Below, in pieces: positions 46,037 through 55,895 of a stretch of DNA of 64,000 nucleotides (positions are counted from its first letter, which is position 1; every line of letters begins with the position of its first letter). Origin of the DNA: Micromonospora sp. DSM 45708 (GTDB taxonomy: Bacteria > Actinomycetota > Actinomycetes > Mycobacteriales > Micromonosporaceae); contig NZ_CP154796.1 in assembly GCF_039566955.1 (NCBI RefSeq), positions 6,200,001-6,264,000 of the forward strand, written 5' to 3'. The notes under the pieces were generated by a model that was not told where the DNA came from, ran no database searches, and saw only the letters and a program-made list of their open reading frames with translations. Both the position numbers and the translations under genes were made by a program.

Positions 46037-46221
46037 GTTAACCATAGACATCCATCGATGAGATGGCAAGCGGCGCCTACGTGTGGCAGTTCATCCCGGT
46101 GGCCGGCGCTACCTTCACCGACTCCGGCAGCGGCACCTGCCACTGACTGACCGTCACACCCTCCTCATAGGATCGCGGACGTCGGCCGCTCGGGCCGGCG
46201 TCCCCGTCCGCAAGGAGTTCG

Positions 46222-47568
46222 ATGAGACGTCTGCGCGTTTCGGCCGGCGCGGCGGCGCTGGCCACGCTCGGGGTGGTCGTGGCGCTGCCGGCCCCGGCCG
46301 CCGCCGACCCCGGTCCCGGCTGGGTCGGCGGCTGGCTCGGCGACACCACCCTCGGCGGTCCGGCCGCACCCGCCCGCACCGCCGCCTTCTCGCTCAGCAG
46401 CGACGCCGACGCGGTGCACCCGCGCGTCCGCATCGACGTGAGCGGCCTCGCCGACGTCGCCACCGCCACGTTCCCGGCCGGCTGCGACCGGGCGGGCGCG
46501 GTGGCGACCTGCCCGATGCCCGCCGACGCCACCACCGACGAGTTCGGCGGCGTCACCGGCACCGTCCCGATCGTGCTCCGCGCGGTGGCCGGCGCGGTCG
46601 ACGGCGTCGCCGGCACCATCGGCTGGGCGACGCTGGCCGACGGCGTCGACGGCGAGGCCCAGCAGGCGGCCGTCACGGTGCGCACCGGGCCGGACGCCGT
46701 CGACCTCGTCGACGCGTACGTGGAAGGCGCCGGCACCGGCGACCGGCTGGCCGTGCCGGTGACCCTCCTCAGCGCCGGCGATCAGCCGGTGACCGGCCTG
46801 CGGGCCACGTTCCGCTTCCCGGTCGGGCTGGAGCCGGCGGCGTTCCGCAACTGCCGCTACGGCACGGGTGGCCAGCTCAGCACCGTCGTGGTCTGCCACT
46901 TCGGCCGCGAGCTGACGCCGGGCCGGCGCTACCAGGTGCCCGATGGTTTCCCGACCACTGTCGGCCCGGCCGCGGTCGGCGACAAGCGCATCGTGCAGAC
47001 CGTGGCGCCCGAGGCCACCGCCGGCCCGCTGCCCGAGGGCGTGGTGCTGCGGCGCCGCCCGGCGGACGCGGCGCTGCGGCTGCGCCCGGTCGGTGACGCG
47101 GTCGACGTGCTCGGCCCGGATCAGCAGTACGCCTCCGGTCAGTACTATCTCCGCGCCGTCTACGGCGCGTTCGACGTGGTCGCGCTCGGCGCGACCGCCG
47201 CCGGGGCGCCCGGCGACACGGTGCGGGTCCGGGTCGGCCTGCGCAACGACGGGCCGGGCGTGCCGGACGGCACCGTCTCCGGCGGCGACGCCGCCCGCTT
47301 CACGTTCACCCCACCGGCCGGGACGGTGGTGACGAACGCGCCGGAGGACTGTTCGGGCAACGGCGACGAGGAGGACCCGGGCGCGCCGATCACCTGGTAC
47401 TGCACGATGCCGGGCGCTGTCTTCCCGGCCGGCGACACCTTCCTGGTCGACGTCGACCTGCGGATCGACGGCCCACTGGGCGCTCCGGGCTCGGTCGCCC
47501 TGCCCTACAGCTACCCCCGACCCGACGACGACCCGGCGAACGACACCGCCCCGGTCGTCATCGGCTGA
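46222..47568 (+). CDS. Secreted protein with beta-sandwich (DUF11/CARDB-like) repeats
   Basis: A 448-residue exported protein. Signal peptide AALATLGVVVALPAPAAA; cleavage near residue 29. The C-terminal half has DUF11/CARDB-like sandwich tracts: DTVRVRVGLRNDGPGVPDG and FTFTPPAGTVVTNAPEDC, ending in DLRIDGPLGAPG. Two Cys pairs may form disulphides. There is no sortase motif or membrane anchor, so it is probably released or loosely wall-bound. Function unknown. ATG at 46222 follows AAGGAG. Confidence 0.78.
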   Translation: MRRLRVSAGAAALATLGVVVALPAPAAADPGPGWVGGWLGDTTLGGPAAPARTAAFSLSSDADAVHPRVRIDVSGLADVATATFPAGCDRAGAVATCPMPADATTDEFGGVTGTVPIVLRAVAGAVDGVAGTIGWATLADGVDGEAQQAAVTVRTGPDAVDLVDAYVEGAGTGDRLAVPVTLLSAGDQPVTGLRATFRFPVGLEPAAFRNCRYGTGGQLSTVVVCHFGRELTPGRRYQVPDGFPTTVGPAAVGDKRIVQTVAPEATAGPLPEGVVLRRRPADAALRLRPVGDAVDVLGPDQQYASGQYYLRAVYGAFDVVALGATAAGAPGDTVRVRVGLRNDGPGVPDGTVSGGDAARFTFTPPAGTVVTNAPEDCSGNGDEEDPGAPITWYCTMPGAVFPAGDTFLVDVDLRIDGPLGAPGSVALPYSYPRPDDDPANDTAPVVIG

Positions 47569-47582
47569 GCCGGCGACGACGC

Positions 47583-47614
47583 GACCGCCGGGAGTCGCCC
47601 GACTCCCGGCGGTC
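47583..47614. terminator. Convergent terminator hairpin
   Basis: GACCGCCGGGAGTCG (47583-47597) pairs perfectly with CGACTCCCGGCGGTC (47600-47614) around a 2-nt loop, between the 3' ends of the surface protein and ccsB genes. Confidence 0.85.
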
Positions 47615-47676
47615 GGCGCCGCCGTCGAGACCACCGACCAGCGATCGGCCGGACGGCCGAAGAGCGGCCGACCGCG

Positions 47677-48645
47677 TCAGTTGACGCCGGCGTACGAGTG
47701 CAGGCCGGTGAAGAAGAAGTTGACCCCGAACAGGTTCATCAACACGGTCAGGAAGCCCACCACGGCGATCCAGGTGGCCACGTTGCGCTTGACGCTCGGC
47801 GTCGCCCGCGCGTGCAGGTAGCCCGCGTAGACCACCCACGAGATGAACGCCCAGGTCTCCTTCGGGTCCCAGCCCCAGGCCCGCCCCCAGGCCGCCTCGG
47901 CCCAGATCGCGCCGGCGATCACCGCGAACGTGAAGATCGGGAACGCGAAGGCGTGCGTCGTGAAGGTCAGCCGCTCCAGCCCGGCCGCCGCCGGCAGCCG
48001 GCGGGCCAGGGTGTACGGGAAGCTGCGCCGCCCCTGCTCCCAACCGGCCCGCATCAGGTACGCGGCGGCCGGCACCACGCCCAGCAGGAAGATGCCCGAG
48101 GCGAAGATGATCGTCGACACGTGGATGATGAACCAGTACGACTGGAGCGCCGGCATCAGCGGCACGACCTGGACGTAGAGCTTCAGCTCGGCGAACGCCA
48201 GCAGCAGCACCATCACCAGCGTCAGGAACAGCCCGAGCCGGCGCAGCGACGGCTGCTTCCAGAGCACCACGAGCCACGCGGCCACCCCGATCCAGGTGAC
48301 CGTCAGCACGAACTCGTACATGTTGCCCCAGGGCATCCGCTCGGCGGCGATGCCCCGCGTGACCACGGCGCCCAGGTGCAGCGCGGCGGCGAGCGCGGTG
48401 AGCCAGGCGGCGATCCGCCCGGCGAGCGCGGCCCGCGCGGCGGAGCGGTCGGGACGCTGCGGCGCGGCCGGCTCGTCGACGGTCCCCCCGGCCCCGCCGA
48501 CGCCCGCGCCGACCAGCTCGCGGGCCGGGGCGGCCACGGCCACCTTCCGCGCGTTGCCGACCGCGAACTCCACGGCGTGGCTGATCATCGCGATCAGGTA
48601 CGCCAGGATCGCGAACGTGACCAGCTGATCCGAGAGTGCGGACAT
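47677..48645 (-). CDS. ccsB: Cytochrome c biogenesis protein CcsB (ResC/CcsA-type)
   Basis: A 322-residue polytopic haem-handling protein of system II. The WWD-like region is AWGRAWGWDPKETWAFISW, flanked by conserved His residues (IIHVSTIIFASG, TTHAFAFPIF). It works with ResB to pass haem to apocytochrome c outside the membrane. ATG at 48645 overlaps the resB stop (TGATG); a GTG at 48648 is also possible. Last gene of the haem/cytochrome operon. Confidence 0.94.
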   Translation of the reverse strand: MSALSDQLVTFAILAYLIAMISHAVEFAVGNARKVAVAAPARELVGAGVGGAGGTVDEPAAPQRPDRSAARAALAGRIAAWLTALAAALHLGAVVTRGIAAERMPWGNMYEFVLTVTWIGVAAWLVVLWKQPSLRRLGLFLTLVMVLLLAFAELKLYVQVVPLMPALQSYWFIIHVSTIIFASGIFLLGVVPAAAYLMRAGWEQGRRSFPYTLARRLPAAAGLERLTFTTHAFAFPIFTFAVIAGAIWAEAAWGRAWGWDPKETWAFISWVVYAGYLHARATPSVKRNVATWIAVVGFLTVLMNLFGVNFFFTGLHSYAGVN

Positions 48646-50264
48646 CACTCGTCTCCTTCTCGCGCCCGCCGCTCGTCCGTCCCGCCGCCGCTGACCGCGG
48701 CGACGAGCTGCGCGAACTCGTCGGCGAACCCTGGGTGCTCGGTGCGCGGCAGCCCACCGGCCTCCACCAAGCTACTACCGCTCGTCGGAGATCCACCGTC
48801 GGGGGGCGACACCCGGAACCAGACCCGACGCCGGCGGGCGAACAGCGAACCCATCAGGCCGAGCAGCAGCGTGCCGCTGGCCACCAGCAGCAGCGTCTGG
48901 CCGGGCGCGTGCCGGATCGCGAGCGTCACGTACGGCCGGGTGCCGACGAACTCCAGCGTGCTGCCGTCGTCCAGGGTCCACGTCTCGCCCGGCCGCAGCA
49001 GCTTCGTGCCGATCTGCTTCAGCTTGCCGTTGTCGACCTGACGCTGGTCGAGCTGGTAGACCGAGCCGGGGATGCCGGCGTCCAGCCCGAGGTTGCCCCG
49101 GTAGGCGGTCAGGTTCAGCGCCGGGTTCCGCTCGGCCGGGAACTGCGAGGCGACGTACGGCGCGCGGTCCCCGGCGGTGGGCAGGTAGAGCCCGTCGAAG
49201 GCGACCTGCTGGTCCGCGGCCCGGGTGCCGGTCTTCGGGTCGACGTTCGCGTCCGGGAAGACGGCCACGCCCTCCTCGGTGGCGTTCGGGTCACCGGTGC
49301 GCAGGAACGGGTCGTCGCTGGTCTGGCTGGTGCCGAACCGGTCGGTGTACCTCAGCACCGGCGCGTAGCCGTTGCCAAGCAGGTAGACGTTTGCCGCGTC
49401 GAGCCGCAGCGGCGAGTTCACCGAGAAACCGGCGGTCCGGGGCGTGCCACCGGGGGAGTCGACGCTGACCGTGGCCCAGAAGCGGGACGCCTGGCCGGAG
49501 TCCAGGTAGTCGGCCTCGAACTTCTCCAGCGTGAGGCAGAACGGCGGCAGGTCGGCGCTGTCCACCCGCGGACCGAGCGACGCCTCGGCGTACTGCTGGC
49601 GGGTGTTGCAGAACGCGTTGTCCGCGCCGGCGACCAGGATGCGGTTGCCGTGCCAGCCGTACCAGGAACCGACCGCGACGCCGAGCAGGACGGCGATCAG
49701 CGAGGTGTGGAACAGCAGGTTGCCGGTCTCCTTGAGGTAGCCCTTCTCGGCGGAGACCTCGTTGCCGCGGACGGTGACCCGCCACCGGCGGCGGCGCAGC
49801 ACCGCCGCGATCGCGTCCGGGTCGGCGGCGGCCGGGGCCTCCAGCACCGCGTGCTGCGGCAGCCGCTCCAGCCGTTTCGGCGCGGCCGGCGGGCGCATCC
49901 GCAGCGCCCGGACGTGGTCGCGGGTACGCGGCAGGATGCAGCCGATCAGCGAGGCGAACAGCAGCAGGTAGATCGCGGAGAACCAGACCGAGCCGAAGAC
50001 CGCGAACGCGCCGATCCGGTCCAGCCGGGGCGCCAGGTCGGGGTGGTCGACGAACCACTGGTCGACCTTCTCCGGGTTGACCCCGCGCTGCGGCAGCACC
50101 GAGCCGGGGATGGCGGCGACCGCGAGCAGGAAGAGCAGGATCAGCGCGGTACGCATGCTGGTGAGCTGCCGCCACGAATTGCGCAGCAGGGCCAGCACCG
50201 GGTTGACCCGCCGCCGGGGCGCCTCGGCCGGCGGGGTGGCCGGCCGGTCGTCCACGGACGTCAT
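48645..50264 (-). CDS. resB: Cytochrome c biogenesis protein ResB
   Basis: A 539-residue membrane protein. Three N-terminal helices (LILLFLLAVAAIPGSVLPQ, FSAIYLLLFASLIGCILPR, TSLIAVLLGVAVGSWYG), a large extracytoplasmic domain and a final helix (TLLLVASGTLLLGLMGSLF) give the ResB layout. It forms the cytochrome c synthase with CcsB. Start at ATG 50264 overlaps the ccdA stop (TGATG). Confidence 0.94.
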   Translation of the reverse strand: MTSVDDRPATPPAEAPRRRVNPVLALLRNSWRQLTSMRTALILLFLLAVAAIPGSVLPQRGVNPEKVDQWFVDHPDLAPRLDRIGAFAVFGSVWFSAIYLLLFASLIGCILPRTRDHVRALRMRPPAAPKRLERLPQHAVLEAPAAADPDAIAAVLRRRRWRVTVRGNEVSAEKGYLKETGNLLFHTSLIAVLLGVAVGSWYGWHGNRILVAGADNAFCNTRQQYAEASLGPRVDSADLPPFCLTLEKFEADYLDSGQASRFWATVSVDSPGGTPRTAGFSVNSPLRLDAANVYLLGNGYAPVLRYTDRFGTSQTSDDPFLRTGDPNATEEGVAVFPDANVDPKTGTRAADQQVAFDGLYLPTAGDRAPYVASQFPAERNPALNLTAYRGNLGLDAGIPGSVYQLDQRQVDNGKLKQIGTKLLRPGETWTLDDGSTLEFVGTRPYVTLAIRHAPGQTLLLVASGTLLLGLMGSLFARRRRVWFRVSPPDGGSPTSGSSLVEAGGLPRTEHPGFADEFAQLVAAVSGGGTDERRAREGDE

Positions 50265-51100
50265 CAGATGCTCACCTCACCCACACCGACGTGCGTCTGC
50301 AACCAGATCACCACGTTCTGCCAGCCGCCGGTGGCCAGTGCCAGGCCGATCACGATCAGCAGGGCCCCGCCGACGCGGGTGACCCAGCGGCTGTTGCGCC
50401 GGACGGCGCGGAACACCCCGAGCAGGCGTTGGAAGCCCAGCCCGAAGACGACGAACGGTATCCCCAGCCCGAGGCAATATGCCACGGCGAGCACCACGGC
50501 CCGGTCGGCGCTCCCCTCGGTGGCGGCCAGGCCGAGCACCGCGCCGAGCGTCGGCCCGGTGCAGGGCAGCCAGCTCAGCGCGAAGACCGCGCCGAGCACC
50601 GGAGCGCCGAGCAGGCCGGCGGCGGGCAGCGCGCGGATGCGGAACTCGCGCTGCATACCAGGGATCACGCCGAGGTAGCCGAGCCCGAGCACCACCACCA
50701 GCGCGCCGATGACGATCTCCAGCGTGCGCTCGTACCGGAAGAAGAGCTTGCCGACGCCGGAGAAGAGGATCGCGGTGGCGACGAACACGGCGGTGAAGCC
50801 GGCGATGAAGAGCAACGTGCCGGCGAGCACCCGGCCCTTGACGGCGGCGGTGGTGCGGGCCGGCGCGCGTTCCGCCACGGCGACGCCGCCGCCGGTGGGC
50901 GGCGCGGCTGCGGGCGGCGTCGCACCCACGCGGCGGCCCTCCAGGTCGGTGCCGGCCAGGCCGGTCACGTACGACAGGTAGCCGGGGATCAGCGGCAGCA
51001 CGCACGGGGAGAGGAAGCTGACCAGGCCGGCCAGCGCCGCCGCGCCCACCGCGAACAGCAGCGGGCCGGACGCGGCGAGCCGCGCGAACGTCTCGCCCAT
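50264..51100 (-). CDS. ccdA: Thiol-disulphide carrier CcdA
   Basis: A 278-residue polytopic DsbD-family protein. SFLSPCVLPLIPGYL and FALSWLPCTGPTLGAVLGLA carry the paired membrane cysteines that move reducing power outward. It feeds ResA/TlpA, which reduces apocytochrome c thiols. A variable loop (EGRRVGATPPAAAPPTGG) joins the first two helices. Coupled to resA and resB by TGATG overlaps. Confidence 0.94.
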   Translation of the reverse strand: MGETFARLAASGPLLFAVGAAALAGLVSFLSPCVLPLIPGYLSYVTGLAGTDLEGRRVGATPPAAAPPTGGGVAVAERAPARTTAAVKGRVLAGTLLFIAGFTAVFVATAILFSGVGKLFFRYERTLEIVIGALVVVLGLGYLGVIPGMQREFRIRALPAAGLLGAPVLGAVFALSWLPCTGPTLGAVLGLAATEGSADRAVVLAVAYCLGLGIPFVVFGLGFQRLLGVFRAVRRNSRWVTRVGGALLIVIGLALATGGWQNVVIWLQTHVGVGEVSI

Positions 51101-51675
51101 CAGCGGGAGCCGTTCGGCGCCGGCCGCTCGGCGGCGATCTTCTCCACGATCGGCCGCAGCTCGTCCCGCGTCACCGCGCGGCGGATCACGACCGCGATCC
51201 GCCCGTCCCGGTCGAGCACCACCGTCGCCGGGGTGCTGTTCGGCGGGATGTCGAAGTTGAGCGCCTGCCGGCTGGAGGGGTCGAAGATGCTCGGGTAGGT
51301 GACCCGGCCCTCCTCGAACGCGATCGCCTTGTCCTTGCTGTCCTGCACGTTGATGCCGAGGAACGTCACACCGGCGCCCTTGGTGGCCTGGTAGGTGGCC
51401 TCCAGGTCGTCCGCCTCGGCCCGGCAGGGCGCGCACCAGGAACCCCAGAAGTTGACCACCACGACCTGCCCACGGTCGCGGGCGATGTCGTAGTTCCCGC
51501 CGGTGAGCAGCTCACCGCTCACCTTCGGGGTCTTGGACCGCTGGTCCGGGGCACAGGTCACGGTGAGCCCGTCGGCCGCGCACCGGCTCTCCTGACTGCC
51601 GGAGGAGCAGCCGACCAGCGCCGTACCGGCGGTGACGGCGGCGAGCAGGGCGGCGGCGAGCCTCCGGGTGAGCAT
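51100..51675 (-). CDS. resA: Thioredoxin-like lipoprotein ResA/TlpA
   Basis: A 191-residue exported thioredoxin-fold lipoprotein. Lipobox LVGC at about residue 23 predicts membrane anchoring. The redox motif WCAPC (Cys81, Cys84) lies in VVVNFWGSWCAPCRAEADDL, and the cis-Pro is in NSTPATVVLD. It would keep the haem-binding CXXCH cysteines reduced. Between a histidine phosphatase and ccdA, with TGATG overlaps. Confidence 0.93.
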   Translation of the reverse strand: MLTRRLAAALLAAVTAGTALVGCSSGSQESRCAADGLTVTCAPDQRSKTPKVSGELLTGGNYDIARDRGQVVVVNFWGSWCAPCRAEADDLEATYQATKGAGVTFLGINVQDSKDKAIAFEEGRVTYPSIFDPSSRQALNFDIPPNSTPATVVLDRDGRIAVVIRRAVTRDELRPIVEKIAAERPAPNGSR

Positions 51676-52322
51676 CAGGCCCCCTTGGCCGTCCGGGCGG
51701 TCGGCGAGATCGCGATCAGGTGGGCCGCCGGCTCGGAGTAGCCGATGCCGGCGATCCGGGCGCCGTCGAAGTGGAACGAGGTGAGGCTGGCCAGGCCGCA
51801 CTGCCGGCGGCGCGGGTCGTGCCAGAGCCGCTTGCGCTCGACGTGCCGGCGCAGCGTCCAGATCGGGAGCTGGTGCGAGACGAGCACCGCCTCACGCCCC
51901 TCGGCGGCGACGCGGGCGGCGTGCAGCGCGGCGAACATCCGCTCGGCGATCGCCTGGTACGCCTCACCCCAGGACGGCGTGACCGGGTCGCGCAGCACCC
52001 ACCAGTTGCGCGGGTCGCGGAACGAGCCGTCGCCCGGCGAGACCTTCTTGCCCTCGAACCAGTTCGCGCTCTCGATCAGCCGCTCGTCGACGCCGACGGA
52101 GAGGCCGAACTGCGCCGCGATCGGCTCGGCGGTCTGCTGGGCGCGTTCCAGCGGGCTGGCCACCACGTGCACCACGGTCCGCTCGGCGAGCGCCTGGGCC
52201 GCCGCCTTGGCCATCTGCACGCCCAGCTCGGAGAGGCGGAAACCGGGCAGCCGGCCGTAGAGGATGCCGTCCGGGTTGTACACCTCGCCGTGCCGCAGCA
52301 CGTGCACCACAGTCTCCGCCAT
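51675..52322 (-). CDS. Histidine phosphatase superfamily protein
   Basis: A 215-residue enzyme of the phosphoglycerate-mutase-like superfamily. LRHGEVYNP is the catalytic RHG motif; ASPLERAQQTAEPIA and SHQLPIWTLRRHV complete the site. Actinobacterial haem/cytochrome clusters often hold this gene between hemL and resA, but its substrate is not known to me. ATG at 52322 is 3 bases after hemL. Confidence 0.9.
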   Translation of the reverse strand: MAETVVHVLRHGEVYNPDGILYGRLPGFRLSELGVQMAKAAAQALAERTVVHVVASPLERAQQTAEPIAAQFGLSVGVDERLIESANWFEGKKVSPGDGSFRDPRNWWVLRDPVTPSWGEAYQAIAERMFAALHAARVAAEGREAVLVSHQLPIWTLRRHVERKRLWHDPRRRQCGLASLTSFHFDGARIAGIGYSEPAAHLIAISPTARTAKGA

Positions 52323-52325
52323 CGG

Positions 52326-53675
52326 TTACCCCCCGTGTCCCGCCGCTGCCGCCGCCCGCGCCGCCACCGGCAGGGCGGCGGCGATCTGGTCCCACGCGGC
52401 GTCGTCGATCGCCGTCGAGACGAACCACGACTCGAACGCGCTCGGCGGCAGGTAGACGCCGCCGGCGAGCATCGCGTGGAAGAACGCCTTGAACGCCGGC
52501 ACCTGCTGGGTGCGGGCGCTGTCGTAGTCGTGCACGTCGGCGTCCGTGAAGAAGATCGAGAACATGTTGCCCGCGGTGGAGAGGCGGTGCGGCACGCCGG
52601 CGGCGGACAGCGCCTCGGTGGCGAGCTTGCCCAGCGCGGCGGACGTCTCGTCGAGGCGCCGGTAGAGCGCGTCGTCGGCGAGCCGCAGCGTGGCCAGGCC
52701 GGCAGCGCAGGCGAGCGGGTTCCCGGAGAGCGTGCCGGCCTGGTAGACCGGGCCGGCCGGGGCCAGCTTCGCCATGATCTCCGCGCGCCCGCCGAACGCC
52801 GCGGCGGGCAGGCCCCCACCCATCACCTTGCCGTACGTCCACAGGTCGGCGTCGGAGGCGTCGAGGCCGTGCCAGCCGGCGCGGGAGACCCGGAACCCGG
52901 TCATCACCTCGTCGACGATGAGCAGCGCGCCGTGCGCATGGGCGATCCGGGCCAGCTCGGCGTTGAAGCCGTCGCGCGGCGCGATCACGCCCATGTTGCC
53001 GGCCGCCGCCTCGGTGATGACCGCCGCGATGTGCGGGCCCTCGGCGGCGAAGGCGGCCTCGACGGCGCGCAGGTCGTTGTAGGGCAGCACGATGGTGTCG
53101 CCGGCCGCCGCCCCGGTCACGCCGGGCGAGTCGGGCAAACCGAACGTGGCCACGCCGGAGCCGGCGGCGGCGAGCAGCGCGTCGGAGTGGCCGTGGTAGC
53201 AGCCGGCGAACTTGATGATCTTGGCGCGGCCGGTGAAGCCGCGGGCCAGCCGGATCGCCGACATGGTCGCCTCGGTGCCGGAGTTGACCAGGCGCACCTG
53301 CTCGACCGGCGTCCGCGCGACGATCTCCTCGGCGAGGTCCACCTCGCCCGGCGTCGGGGTGCCGAAGCTGGTGCCCAGCGTGGCGGCCTCGCGCAGCGCC
53401 TCCACCACGGCGGGGTGGGCGTGACCGAGGATCAGCGGGCCCCAGGAGCAGACCAGGTCGACGTAGCGCCGACCGTCGGCGTCGAACAGCCAGGGTCCCT
53501 CCCCCCGGACCATGAAGCGTGGGGTGCCGCCGACCGCACGGAACGCACGCACAGGGGAGTTGACCCCGCCGGGCACGAGGGCCTTGGCGCGGTCGAACAG
53601 GGCCTCGGAGGCCGGAGCGTCGGCCGGGTAACGGCCGGATCCGGCGGAAAAGGTCTCGGTCACGATGCTCCCCAT
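52326..53675 (-). CDS. hemL: Glutamate-1-semialdehyde 2,1-aminomutase HemL
   Basis: A 449-residue PLP enzyme that makes 5-aminolaevulinate in the C5 tetrapyrrole route. [40 protein letters not shown] and Lys283 in [16 protein letters not shown] are diagnostic. ATG at 53675 is preferred; a GTG at 53663 (VTETFSAG) is a shorter option. It opens the operon hemL-phosphatase-resA-ccdA-resB-ccsB, tying haem supply to cytochrome c assembly. Confidence 0.96.
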   Translation of the reverse strand: MGSIVTETFSAGSGRYPADAPASEALFDRAKALVPGGVNSPVRAFRAVGGTPRFMVRGEGPWLFDADGRRYVDLVCSWGPLILGHAHPAVVEALREAATLGTSFGTPTPGEVDLAEEIVARTPVEQVRLVNSGTEATMSAIRLARGFTGRAKIIKFAGCYHGHSDALLAAAGSGVATFGLPDSPGVTGAAAGDTIVLPYNDLRAVEAAFAAEGPHIAAVITEAAAGNMGVIAPRDGFNAELARIAHAHGALLIVDEVMTGFRVSRAGWHGLDASDADLWTYGKVMGGGLPAAAFGGRAEIMAKLAPAGPVYQAGTLSGNPLACAAGLATLRLADDALYRRLDETSAALGKLATEALSAAGVPHRLSTAGNMFSIFFTDADVHDYDSARTQQVPAFKAFFHAMLAGGVYLPPSAFESWFVSTAIDDAAWDQIAAALPVAARAAAAAGHGG

Positions 53676-53750
53676 TGTGTCAGCGCCCGACCCCTCCCCC
53701 ACCAGCACCCCGCCCCGGGCGTTACCCGCCTCACCCCCTCACCCCTCCGC

Positions 53751-53810
53751 GCTGTTTCACGGAAAGAGCGGCCATCTCGCATTCCATGGCCGCTCTTTCC
53801 GTGAAACAGC
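53751..53810. terminator. Perfect 25-bp hairpin, TTTCACGGAAAGAG family
   Basis: GCTGTTTCACGGAAAGAGCG and the next five bases (53751-53775) pair perfectly with 53786-53810 around a 10-nt loop. It stands upstream of both flanking divergent genes (hemL and the STAS gene), which is odd for a terminator. The same word forms the hairpin at 35655. Confidence 0.7.
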
Positions 53811-53886
53811 GACCGCCCGGAGGTGGGGCGGGTGGGCGGGGAGCGCTCGACGGGCCCGTTGGTGGGGATCGCGATAGGCTGACCGG

Positions 53887-54219
53887 GTGGATCGTGCCGA
53901 ACTGTCCATCACCGTGCACCGGACGGGTGACGAAGCCGTGCTTCGCCTGGCCGGTGAGATCGACATGCTCACGGCCGCCCAGCTCTCGACGGTGGTCAAC
54001 GAGATGCTGGCGGACCCGCCCCCGCGCATCGTGCTCGACCTGGGCGGCGTCACGTTCTGCGACTCGCAGGGCCTCGGCACGCTCGTGGTGCTCAGCCGGA
54101 AGGCGAGCCATGCCCAGTGCGTGCTGATGCTGAGCAACGTCGGCGACTTCCTGCTCCGCGTCCTGGACATCACCGGCCTCCGCAGCGCCCTGATGATCCG
54201 CAACGAGACCGCCCCCTGA
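53887..54219 (+). CDS. STAS-domain anti-sigma factor antagonist
   Basis: A 110-residue single STAS domain. The regulatory Ser60 lies in FCDSQGLGTLV, as in SpoIIAA/RsbV proteins, where phosphorylation by an anti-sigma kinase switches binding. A TAGGCT -10 at 53875-53880 lies 7 bases before the GTG, suggesting a leaderless mRNA. Its partner kinase is not adjacent; the HATPase-SpoIIE protein at 62489 is a candidate phosphatase partner by type. Confidence 0.92.
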   Translation: MDRAELSITVHRTGDEAVLRLAGEIDMLTAAQLSTVVNEMLADPPPRIVLDLGGVTFCDSQGLGTLVVLSRKASHAQCVLMLSNVGDFLLRVLDITGLRSALMIRNETAP

Positions 54220-54228
54220 CCCACTCGC

Positions 54229-54295
54229 GATCTCGCACTTTCGGCCCCGGGCGTAGGTGATTCAACCCTTTCGCCGGGGCCGAATGTGCAAGATC
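54229..54295. terminator. Long convergent terminator stem
   Basis: Bases 54229-54250 (GATCTCGCACTTTCGGCCCC start) pair with 54274-54295 over 22 positions with two mismatches. It lies 10 bases after the STAS gene and 8 before the end of the opposing permease gene. Confidence 0.75.
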
Positions 54296-54302
54296 AACGG
54301 GG

Positions 54303-55895
54303 TCAGGTGATGGGGAGATCTCGGCGGCGGAAGGTGAGCAGGCCGGTCAGGGTGAGGGTTACGGCCAGGGCGGTGAGCATGAGCAGCGGGGTGGGGGTCC
54401 AGGCGGCGCGCAGCACCTGGGGGGTGTGCGTGAACGGGGACAGGTCCAGCAGCCACTGGTTCAGGTTCAGGACAGCGCCGAGCTGGCCGAGCAGGACGCA
54501 GACCGCCAGCACCGCCCAGGCGGCCGACGCGAGCCGGGGCAGCAGCCCGTGGAGCAGCACGGCGAGCCCGGCCAGCACCCAGGCGGCCGGCGCCTGGGCC
54601 AGCCCCGCGCCGAGCATCCGGCCCACCTGCCGGGGCACCTCGCCCACGCTGAAGCCGTACGTGAGGCCGGTGGCCAGGCCGGTCACCGCGAGCACCACCA
54701 CCGGCCCGAGCAGCGCGAACGCCACGTGCGAGAGCAGCCAGGTCGAGCGGCGCGTGCCGGTGGCGAGCACCGGTTCGGCCCGGCCGGCGGTCTCCTCCGC
54801 GCGCATCCGCAACGCCGCCTGGATGCCGTACCCGGCGGCGGCCAGCCCGGCCAGACTCAGCGTGACGCCCAGGTAGGCGTCGGCCAGCCCGGAGGCCCCG
54901 CCCAGCCGGGCCATGACCTCCTCCAGCCGCGGGTTCCCCTCCACCGAGCGCCCGGCCGCCTCGGCGGCGCCGCCCAGGATCAGCCCGAGCAGGCCGAACC
55001 CGACCGACCACCAGAGGAGCTGCCCCCGGTGCAGCCGCCAGGCCAGGCCGACCGGACCGGACAGGGCACCGCCGGCGGTGGCCGGCCCGAGCCGGGGCGG
55101 CAGCACGCCCGCGCCGAGGTCGCGACGGACCGAGACCGGGTACGCGAACGCCGCGATCAGCGCGATCGCGGCCAGCGGCAGCAGCAGCACCCACCACCGG
55201 TCCCCCTCGTACGCCCGCACCCGGGCCGCCCAGCCCAGCGGCGACAGCCAGCTCGGCCAGTCGTTGCCGGCGGTGTCCCCGACCAGGCGCAGCCCGAACG
55301 CGGCGCCGAGGCCGGCGAGGCCGATCCCCCGTGCCCCGCCGGCGGTCTCGGTGAGCTGCGCGGCCAGCCCGCCGAGCGTGGCGAAGACCATCCCGGTCAG
55401 CGCCGCGGCCAGGCCGTACGCCCAGGAGCCGGCGGCCGGCAGCCCGGTCGAGGCGAGCCCGGCGGCGGTGAGCAGCCCGAGCAGCAGATCGGCGGCGTAC
55501 GTGACGAGCAGTGCCGCGGTCAGGCCGGCGTACCGGCCGAGCACGCTGCCGCCGAGCAGCTCCCGCCGGCCGGCCTCCTCCTCGGTGCGGGTGTGCCGGA
55601 TCACCGTGAGCAGGCTGGCCAGCGCGACGATCACCAGCAGGAAGCCGCTGCGCTGGGCGGTCAGCGCGCCGACGCTGTCGCCGTAGACCGGGCCGAGCAG
55701 CGCGACGATGGACGGGTTGCGGGCGGTCCCCTCGGTGTACGCGGCCCGCTCGGCGGCGGTGGGGAACAGCTCGAAGAAGCTGGTCGCGTACGACATCGGC
55801 AGCACGGCGAGGACCAGCACCCAGAGCGGCAGCAGGACGCGGTCCCGGCGCAGGATCAGCCGGGCCAGGTGACGGGTCCCGGTGAGCGCGCTCAT
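54303..55895 (-). CDS. ABC-2 exporter permease (polyketide antibiotic exporter-like)
   Basis: A 530-residue polytopic protein with two halves of about six helices each, as in tetronasin/polyketide exporter permeases. [21 protein letters not shown] and [20 protein letters not shown] are the repeated cytoplasmic loops of this family. ATG at 55895 overlaps the ATPase stop (ATGA). The divergent MarR-like gene may control it. Substrate unknown. Confidence 0.9.
   Translation of the reverse strand: MSALTGTRHLARLILRRDRVLLPLWVLVLAVLPMSYATSFFELFPTAAERAAYTEGTARNPSIVALLGPVYGDSVGALTAQRSGFLLVIVALASLLTVIRHTRTEEEAGRRELLGGSVLGRYAGLTAALLVTYAADLLLGLLTAAGLASTGLPAAGSWAYGLAAALTGMVFATLGGLAAQLTETAGGARGIGLAGLGAAFGLRLVGDTAGNDWPSWLSPLGWAARVRAYEGDRWWVLLLPLAAIALIAAFAYPVSVRRDLGAGVLPPRLGPATAGGALSGPVGLAWRLHRGQLLWWSVGFGLLGLILGGAAEAAGRSVEGNPRLEEVMARLGGASGLADAYLGVTLSLAGLAAAGYGIQAALRMRAEETAGRAEPVLATGTRRSTWLLSHVAFALLGPVVVLAVTGLATGLTYGFSVGEVPRQVGRMLGAGLAQAPAAWVLAGLAVLLHGLLPRLASAAWAVLAVCVLLGQLGAVLNLNQWLLDLSPFTHTPQVLRAAWTPTPLLMLTALAVTLTLTGLLTFRRRDLPIT

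Noticed and set aside
54262..55197. 311-codon minus-strand frame inside the ABC-2 permease
   Set aside because: It is a frame-shifted reading of the permease with no membrane pattern of its own.
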